Source of the DNA: Trichomonas tenax
Lineage: Eukaryota > Parabasalia > Trichomonadida > Trichomonadidae
Direction: 5' to 3'
Length of the DNA: 64,000 nt
Assembly: GCA_023091735.1 (NCBI GenBank)
Contig: JALKBU010000008.1
Coordinates: forward strand, 1-64,000
The notes beneath the pieces were generated by a model. That model did no database searches. It was given only the letters and a program-made list of their open reading frames with translations, and was not told where the DNA came from. The position numbers and the translations under genes are program-made. Shown piece by piece: positions 59,001-64,000 of this stretch; positions within the stretch are counted from its first letter, which is position 1; the number at the start of each line of letters is the position of its first letter.

Positions 59001-62000
59001 TGCTCGTATATTGGCCAAAGATCGTGAAATTGATCTTGTTAAATCACAATTGAAGGAAGCAAAGGACAAGATCAAAGAAATGATGGAGATTCCAGCGAAT
59101 CAACGTATTGCTGCAATGGAGAAGGAAGTTGCTGAATTCGAAAACAAACTCAAACAACAAGTCATGAAACAATCAACTCCTTACATTCCTGTTGAAAATG
59201 AAACAGAAGCTGTGAAACTTCTTAAAGAAGATAACTATAGGAAACTCTGCGAAAACACACACAAGGATAACGAAATCATCAGACTCGCGAAGTTGTTGAA
59301 CTCAGATAAAACTGTCATAGCTGACAACAAGGAACTCAAGGAGAAGATTGAACAACTTGAGGCTAAAGTTCAAGGCATGAAGGGCTTTAACAAGGAAACA
59401 GCGAAAGCACTTGAAGAACAAAGACTTGAAAATTACAACAAACAGGATAACATCAACAGTCTCAAGGAACAAATAGCAAAGAATGAGCAAGATAAGGAGG
59501 CAGTTCAGAAGGAATTAGATGCTAAAGATGAACAAATTGCTGTTTTGCAGAAAGAAATGGAGAAGTATGAAAATAAGTATCTCGAACAGCAAGAAATTAT
59601 TAACACAGCCAAATTATCCAACTCCAACCTTCAACTTCAACTCAACGAAGCAAACAATGAAATCGAAAAGTCTCATATCATTAAGAATCCAGGCGAGTTG
59701 TATTTGAGCGAAGTCCCACAGCAAATCTTGTTCTTCGAAAATAAGGTCAAGATCATGAATGGAATGATCACAAAGTCCAATGCCAAGATCAAAAACCTCG
59801 AAAGCCAAATTGAAGTGAAGAATAAACAAATTGAAAGTATCGAAGCATTGCAGAATAAATCAAGAGAATTGTACAGACAGATCAGAGAATTCGAACAGAG
59901 ACTTAAAGTTATGGGAGTAACACCAGAACAAATTCGCGAAATGGAAACAACAATCAAGAATCAGAGCAATATTATCAAGGCCAAGGAAGACAGGATTAAT
60001 GAACTTAGTCTTATTATCGAAGGAAGAGAAAAGGAAATCGAAGAATTCGTTGCCGAAAGTGTTTCAATTAGAGATGCTGTTGCAATACTTCAAAAGAAGA
60101 TCGAAGACCTTCAAGAAGAACTCTTGATGAAGACAAGAGAGCAAGAACAGCTTTTGCAGAACAAGCAAAAGGAGTTCGAAGATGCCATCAGTGAAATGGA
60201 GATTGAACACGAAAACGAGATGAATAAGATGAAGGAAGAAAATGAAACAATCATGAATGAACTTTTGCAAAGAATCAAAGAAAACGAAGAAGATATCAAT
60301 GTTTTGCAAGACAATGAAAAGATTTTGACTGAAACTATTGAAGGACAAGATAAGGAAATCTTAGAACTTAATGCCAAAATTCAGTCTCTCGAAACAAGCG
60401 TCAATGAAAAGAATGCTTCAATTGAACAACTTAATGGAACAATTAATGATTTAATGCAGAAGGTCGCAAACAATGAAGATGAAATCAAGGAATTGAAGGA
60501 AACATTGGCAGAACGTGATGCTGAAATTGAACGTCTCAAACAAGTTGTTTCCCAAAATGAAGCAGAAATTCAGCAGTTGAAGGACACAATTGCTGCCAGA
60601 GATGAGGAAATTAAACAAAATAAGGAAGCAATTGCAGCAAGAGACAGTGAAATACAACAACACAAAGACACAATTGCAGCTCGTGATCAAACAATTGCCA
60701 ACAACGAAAACAAAATCAAACAGTTGAAGGACACAGTTGCAGCAAGGGATGATGAAATCAAGCAACACAAAGAAGCAATTGCTGCTCGTGACGAAGAAAT
60801 TAAACAGCACAAAGAAACAATCGCTGTAAGAGATGAAGAAATCAAGCAAAATAAGGAAACAATTGTTGCTCGTGATAATGAAATACAACAACACAAGGAT
60901 TCAATTTCTAATAATGAAAATGAAATCAAGCAATTGAAGGAAACTATCGCAGCAAGAGATACCGAAATTCAGCAGTTGAAGGACACAATTGCTGCCAGAG
61001 ATGAGGAAATTAAACAAAATAAGGAAGCAATTGCAGCAAGAGACAGTGAAATACAACAACACAAAGACACAATTGCAGCTCGTGATCAAACAATTGCCAA
61101 CAACGAAAACAAAATCAAACAGTTGAAGGACACAGTTGCAGCAAGGGATGATGAAATCAAGCAAAATAAGGATACAATTGCAACAAGAGATCAAGTGATT
61201 GCACAGCATGAGAAAGAAATTCAAAAGAACAAAGAAACAATTGCAGCTCGTGATGCTGAAATCCAGCAGCTGAAGGACACAGTTGCAGCAAGAGATAATG
61301 AGATCAAAGAACATAAAGATACAATTGCTGCTCGTGATGCAGAAATTCAGCAACATAAAGATACAATAGCAGCAAGAGAAAAGGCAATTGCAGAAAGAGA
61401 TGAAGAAATCAAACAAAACAAGGAAACAATTGCCAAACAAGAATCTCAGCTCAAGAATAATAGCAATACAATCTCAGGAAATAGCGACGAAATTTCCAAA
61501 CTCAAAGGAATTTTAGCTGAAAGAGATGCTGAAATTGAGAATCACAAGAGAACAATTTCTGAAAGAGATAATGAGATTCAGCAACTCAAGGACACTGTTG
61601 CTTCTCGCGATCAAACAATTGCTGGTCATGAAAAGACAATTCAGGAACTCAAAGACACAGTTGCTGCAAGAGATTCCGAAATACAACAGCACAAGGATAC
61701 AATTTCAAATCGTGATTCACAAATCAATGATCTCACAAAAACTAAAGAAAATCTCAAGGGCGAAAATGAACAGAAACGCTTGAGAATTATTGAACTTTCA
61801 TCTGACAATGATAATATGAAAATGAAACTTACTGAACTCAATGAAGATATCAGTAATCTCAGCCTTACAAATGAAAACACAAATAGCACAGTTAATGAAC
61901 TTACAGATGAAATCAGGAAACTCCATGCGGAAATTCACAATCTCAAGACGAACATCGAAGAGAAGGGCAAAGAAATCAAGGACAAGATTGAAAACATTGA

Positions 62001-64000
62001 ACGTTTAAACAATGAAGTAGCTCAACAGAACGAAGCAATACAAATTCTTGAAGACGAACACAAGAATACTGTTGCTGACTTAACAGGACAAATCGAAGAA
62101 AAGAATAATGAGATTCAAAAACTACAATCAATCAAGGCCGAAAATGAAAACACAATTAAATCATTGAATGAAGATATTGCAACAAAGACGGCTGAAATCG
62201 AGGTTCTCAACAACGACAAAGCTGAGAAAGAGAATAAGATTCAAGAACTCACAAAGGATCTTTCTGAAACTCAGAGCAAATTACATCAATGCGAAGATCA
62301 ATTTGCAAATATGTCAAAGTCCGGTGATCAGTTGTCAACTGAGTTGTCTAATGCACAGAAGACAATTTCAGAGCTCAATGCTAAGATTGCTGATTTAGAG
62401 AATCTCGTTCAGAATGTTACTGAAACGAAGAATAATCTTGAATCAGATAAACTCAACTTAGAACAGAACAAAGCAAACAATGAAAAAGAAATTGAAGAAC
62501 TTAAGGCTGCTAAAGCTAATCTTGAAGATGAAAAGAAGAATCTGCTCGAAAACAAGGCCAATCTTGAGAAACAAGTTGCTGATTTGCAATATGCAAAATC
62601 TCAACTTGAAAATGAAAAGAAGAATCTGCTCGAAGTAAAGTCGAATCTCGAAACAGCTAAAGCAAATCTTGAGGAAGAGAAGAAGAATTTGCTTGAAAGC
62701 AAGTCAAATCTTGAAAATGAAGTTTCAGGTTTGAAGAATGATAAAGCACAACTTGAAGATGAAAAGAAGAATCTTCTTGAAGTCAAAGCAAATCTTGAAT
62801 CTGCTAAGTCACAACTTGATACAGATAAAGCTAACCTTGAAGCTGAAAAGAAGCTTCTCGAAGAAGAGAATGCTGCTGCCAACAAGACAATCGAAGAGAA
62901 GAATGAAGAAATCGATGATTTGACATCGCAGTTGAATGTCAGAACAAGAGATCTTTCACTCCTTGAAGACGACTTCAACAATGTCAGCAGTACAAATGAG
63001 GATCAGAATGCTAAACTTGCTGAATTTGAGAAAGATGTCTCAGATAAGAACAAACAGATCGATGATCTCACAAACAACTTAAACGAGACAGCAAAGAATC
63101 GCGATGATCTTCAAAATCAGCTCAATCAATCTCATGAGAACGAACAGAAGCAGTCTGAAGTAATCAAGAAACTCAACGAAGAAGTTAAGCAGAAGAAGGC
63201 AAATATCCAGCAATTGGAAACAACACTCAATGAAAGAAATGCTGAAATCGAGAAACTCAAAGCAGCAAATGAAAAGCTTAACAATGATCTCAAAGAGAAA
63301 TCTGAGTCCTCTGATGTTCAAATTGTTAATTTGCAGAAAGAAAAGGAGGCACTTGAGCAGACGATCAAGGATCTTCAATCACAAGTTGCACCACTTGATG
63401 AAGGTTTGAAGACAAAGAATGAGGAATATGAAAAGCTCAAGAATACAAATATGGCATTAACAAGTGATATCAAAAATATTGGACGTCAATTACAATCATG
63501 CAGGCAAACAATCGAAGCAAATAACAAGAAGATTAAAGAATTATCAGATAATGTTCAGGATGGAAATAATGCAAATGAAAAACTCATGAACGAGAACAGA
63601 TCAATCAAAGCTGATTTGGAGAAACTCGGAAGGCAGTTACAGTCTTGCAAGCAGACAATCGAAGAGAACAAGAAGAAGATCCACGAGATGACATATACAA
63701 TAGCAACCAAGGATTCTCATATCAATGATGAAACTTCATTTAACGAGAAATTAATGAATGAAAACAGATCAATTAAGGCTGATCTTGAAAAGCTTGGAAA
63801 ACAGTTGCAGTCTTGCAAGCAAACTATCGAAGAAAACAAGAAGAAGATTCAGGAAATGAGCGACACAAATGCAGCAGGTACAGAAGCTAACGAGAAATTG
63901 ATGAACGAAAATAGATCAATCAAAGCAGATCTCGAGAAGCTTGGTCGTCAATTACAATCTTGCAAGCAAACAATTGAAGAAAACAAGAAGAAGATCCAAG
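56077..64000 (+). CDS. very large coiled-coil protein, partial (at least 2641 codons, runs off the window)
   Basis: The frame stays open from ATG 56077 to the window end, so the C-terminus is missing. Residues 1-120 are polar and disordered (MTDPGPNKNVPGSSNP). The rest is nearly all coiled coil. The short motif PGELYLSEVPQ occurs twice (about residues 633 and 1205), each followed by a related KIKNLE..I..KNKQI segment, so about 75 residues were duplicated. Residues about 1470-1880 consist of near-identical 14-residue units of the type RDEEIKQNKETIAA. Residues about 2130-2270 are Leu/Glu/Lys/Asn repeats (EEKKNLLESKSNLE). The last 170 residues repeat in units of 49 and 56. AAAAGTGACA supports the start. 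It has no motor domain so far and is likely a structural filament protein. Minus-strand frames over it are shadows. Confidence 0.88.
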   Translation, partial: MTDPGPNKNVPGSSNPIDIGSNGGSPQNGPKAVNSQQSFEEDEVKAPLDDNSELSISGIEAPKSSVQNDAEFGLRLDRRMSRYASRAQSGVQLMMKPVEVNISLADSKDSSNIMSSKEIFAELNQLRNQFADLDDTYSTETQKLRNLITTLENLKNNDTNVSIIAYDPSLSSSKDKVDFAQIDNHIQFTRQILREHQKLRFEDSSLLQLKNELRAKNLKIIQIENDYKNRLKRYKSQVEQLSNNEDLQNALEKTSLSSSIIQSAADEQLDVLHLLEKSKSLTRQITPKSSLILDEDEADVQEELKKLKEEILKLSTENSELKHKLEWQEKSNKVLQSTPAELQQTLQELNSQRQKESEENQHQLQNIINQMNLTEQNCQKQISNLKQLLEKASSTDTKQLLLENAELREQITALTSERHIMEDESIISSNFDLVDKVDELKSVICNKDKRIGELESAISDSQADIEDLKNDLEFKAHTLQELQAKLGSSNIQPISVSGGDSDQISRYEKQVESQKLIIKNYENKIDALTQEIYEKDQKIQKMIQTTLTECGGDAAAYEVKITNLNNYIKLQNDKMAEKDAQIDQLSEAQLNNEIKISELTTALNNEKVASSELKIQIGDLENTIAKNNIEKKPGELYLSEVPQEVQALKNKMNITNNLAKQQGEKIKNLEQEIVKKNKQIGSIEELQKKSRLLQKQIQDYENKISQDKLQSGGGSADTASLQLQLNNANKFITELNKKVAELRKNIEEKDRQLSSFMSESFTSKANTSAINAELAAKNRVIHDLEVRLNSIQGGDSDLILKEKLNKIAMQEKRINTMKSEIETLKGQISTLNGDLVDKQKTIDQQKARIYNSNQQVQRLNNEIMDLTAKVNEYEMLQEKQKKENNILASKLKQKDSQIESIKDKLFEEQNKTFDAIKPPLSLLVSDRDRRADGLKSYKSSGNLRLNINPPPDPEANNTSQLEQFKSLNNNIKELNARILAKDREIDLVKSQLKEAKDKIKEMMEIPANQRIAAMEKEVAEFENKLKQQVMKQSTPYIPVENETEAVKLLKEDNYRKLCENTHKDNEIIRLAKLLNSDKTVIADNKELKEKIEQLEAKVQGMKGFNKETAKALEEQRLENYNKQDNINSLKEQIAKNEQDKEAVQKELDAKDEQIAVLQKEMEKYENKYLEQQEIINTAKLSNSNLQLQLNEANNEIEKSHIIKNPGELYLSEVPQQILFFENKVKIMNGMITKSNAKIKNLESQIEVKNKQIESIEALQNKSRELYRQIREFEQRLKVMGVTPEQIREMETTIKNQSNIIKAKEDRINELSLIIEGREKEIEEFVAESVSIRDAVAILQKKIEDLQEELLMKTREQEQLLQNKQKEFEDAISEMEIEHENEMNKMKEENETIMNELLQRIKENEEDINVLQDNEKILTETIEGQDKEILELNAKIQSLETSVNEKNASIEQLNGTINDLMQKVANNEDEIKELKETLAERDAEIERLKQVVSQNEAEIQQLKDTIAARDEEIKQNKEAIAARDSEIQQHKDTIAARDQTIANNENKIKQLKDTVAARDDEIKQHKEAIAARDEEIKQHKETIAVRDEEIKQNKETIVARDNEIQQHKDSISNNENEIKQLKETIAARDTEIQQLKDTIAARDEEIKQNKEAIAARDSEIQQHKDTIAARDQTIANNENKIKQLKDTVAARDDEIKQNKDTIATRDQVIAQHEKEIQKNKETIAARDAEIQQLKDTVAARDNEIKEHKDTIAARDAEIQQHKDTIAAREKAIAERDEEIKQNKETIAKQESQLKNNSNTISGNSDEISKLKGILAERDAEIENHKRTISERDNEIQQLKDTVASRDQTIAGHEKTIQELKDTVAARDSEIQQHKDTISNRDSQINDLTKTKENLKGENEQKRLRIIELSSDNDNMKMKLTELNEDISNLSLTNENTNSTVNELTDEIRKLHAEIHNLKTNIEEKGKEIKDKIENIERLNNEVAQQNEAIQILEDEHKNTVADLTGQIEEKNNEIQKLQSIKAENENTIKSLNEDIATKTAEIEVLNNDKAEKENKIQELTKDLSETQSKLHQCEDQFANMSKSGDQLSTELSNAQKTISELNAKIADLENLVQNVTETKNNLESDKLNLEQNKANNEKEIEELKAAKANLEDEKKNLLENKANLEKQVADLQYAKSQLENEKKNLLEVKSNLETAKANLEEEKKNLLESKSNLENEVSGLKNDKAQLEDEKKNLLEVKANLESAKSQLDTDKANLEAEKKLLEEENAAANKTIEEKNEEIDDLTSQLNVRTRDLSLLEDDFNNVSSTNEDQNAKLAEFEKDVSDKNKQIDDLTNNLNETAKNRDDLQNQLNQSHENEQKQSEVIKKLNEEVKQKKANIQQLETTLNERNAEIEKLKAANEKLNNDLKEKSESSDVQIVNLQKEKEALEQTIKDLQSQVAPLDEGLKTKNEEYEKLKNTNMALTSDIKNIGRQLQSCRQTIEANNKKIKELSDNVQDGNNANEKLMNENRSIKADLEKLGRQLQSCKQTIEENKKKIHEMTYTIATKDSHINDETSFNEKLMNENRSIKADLEKLGKQLQSCKQTIEENKKKIQEMSDTNAAGTEANEKLMNENRSIKADLEKLGRQLQSCKQTIEENKKKIQ
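60481..61720 (+). repeat. 42-bp coding minisatellite with an exact 201-bp duplication
   Basis: This stretch encodes tandem 14-residue units (two heptads). The segment 60565-60765 is identical base for base to 60964-61164. The offset of 399 bp is 133 codons, or exactly 19 heptads, so the coiled-coil register is kept. Identity at silent sites shows a recent duplication or gene conversion. Confidence 0.85.
63481..64000 (+). repeat. 147/168-bp coding repeats at the window edge
   Basis: Units beginning with Gly-[RK]-Gln-Leu-Gln-Ser-Cys start at 63481, 63628, 63796 and 63943. The distances are 147, 168 and 147 bp, that is 7, 8 and 7 heptads. Each holds NEKLMNENRSIKADLEKL and SC.QTIE.N.KKI, with a variable middle. 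The array continues beyond the window. Confidence 0.85.

Noticed and set aside
60481..61720. Regular 42-bp repeats like a CRISPR array
   Set aside because: They are in frame, code for heptads, lack unique spacers, and lie within a eukaryotic gene.
57577..63378. Many long minus-strand frames over the giant coiled coil, and similar ones over other coiled coils
   Set aside because: They are antisense shadows of Glu/Lys/Gln-rich codons, giving Phe/Leu/Ser/Cys-rich translations.

Overview
The window looks like nuclear DNA of a parabasalid protist (trichomonad), possibly Tritrichomonas or a relative; the species is not proven by the sequence. The evidence is an AT-rich genome with long uninterrupted genes and no convincing introns, very short gaps between a putative initiator motif and the ATG, very large BEACH, HECT and coiled-coil genes, and the usual trichomonad surface families: BspA-like leucine-rich repeats, ALK-type glycine-rich domains and a Pmp-like beta-helix. 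TAA, TAG and TGA all end intact genes, so the standard code is used.

Layout. 1-2.9 kb is gene-free and packed with inverted repeats: a 19-nt-arm hairpin, a 37-bp hairpin, a second hairpin related to the first with a tRNA-Ser(GCU)-like loop, and a roughly 620-bp foldback with arms of about 170 bp. 2.9-4.5 kb is a very AT-rich island with a broken repeat protein, a 157-residue unknown and a convergent relic that overlaps it at the stop codons. 5-7.5 kb holds an acidic disordered protein and two head-to-head broken surface-gene pieces (leucine-rich and glycine-rich). 7.5-14.9 kb is a 2452-residue BEACH/WD40 protein, with two palindromes upstream of its start. 15.5-23 kb holds BspA relics, a coiled-coil protein, a secreted EndA-type nuclease, a low-complexity ORF and a three-module surface-protein pseudogene. 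23.7-28.8 kb holds an ankyrin protein, a decayed multi-membrane gene and a coiled-coil gene. 30-35.7 kb is a HECT ubiquitin ligase. 35.8-42.3 kb holds a glycine-rich/leucine-rich fusion without a visible ATG, then a golgin-like coiled coil. 43.6-49.6 kb holds a Pmp-like membrane protein, a 56-residue SERF-like protein and long intergenic DNA with a duplicated 70-bp block. 49-51.3 kb holds two genes on the minus strand. 54-55.3 kb is a YqhD-type alcohol dehydrogenase, followed by a tyrosine-recombinase relic. From 56.1 kb to the window edge runs one open coiled-coil gene of at least 2641 codons with heptad-phased internal duplications.

The genes do not form a pathway or operon. They fall into membrane traffic (BEACH, golgin-like), ubiquitin ligation (HECT), cytoskeleton or scaffold (coiled coils), cell surface and secretion (Pmp-like, glycine-rich, BspA-like, nuclease) and metabolism (alcohol dehydrogenase). 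What joins them is a short upstream element, A[AC]GTG[AT]CA, found 2-14 nt before the ATG of seven genes. It is the best candidate here for a shared initiator and also helps to correct one start. The second theme is decay: at least seven broken genes, with most premature stops being TGA.
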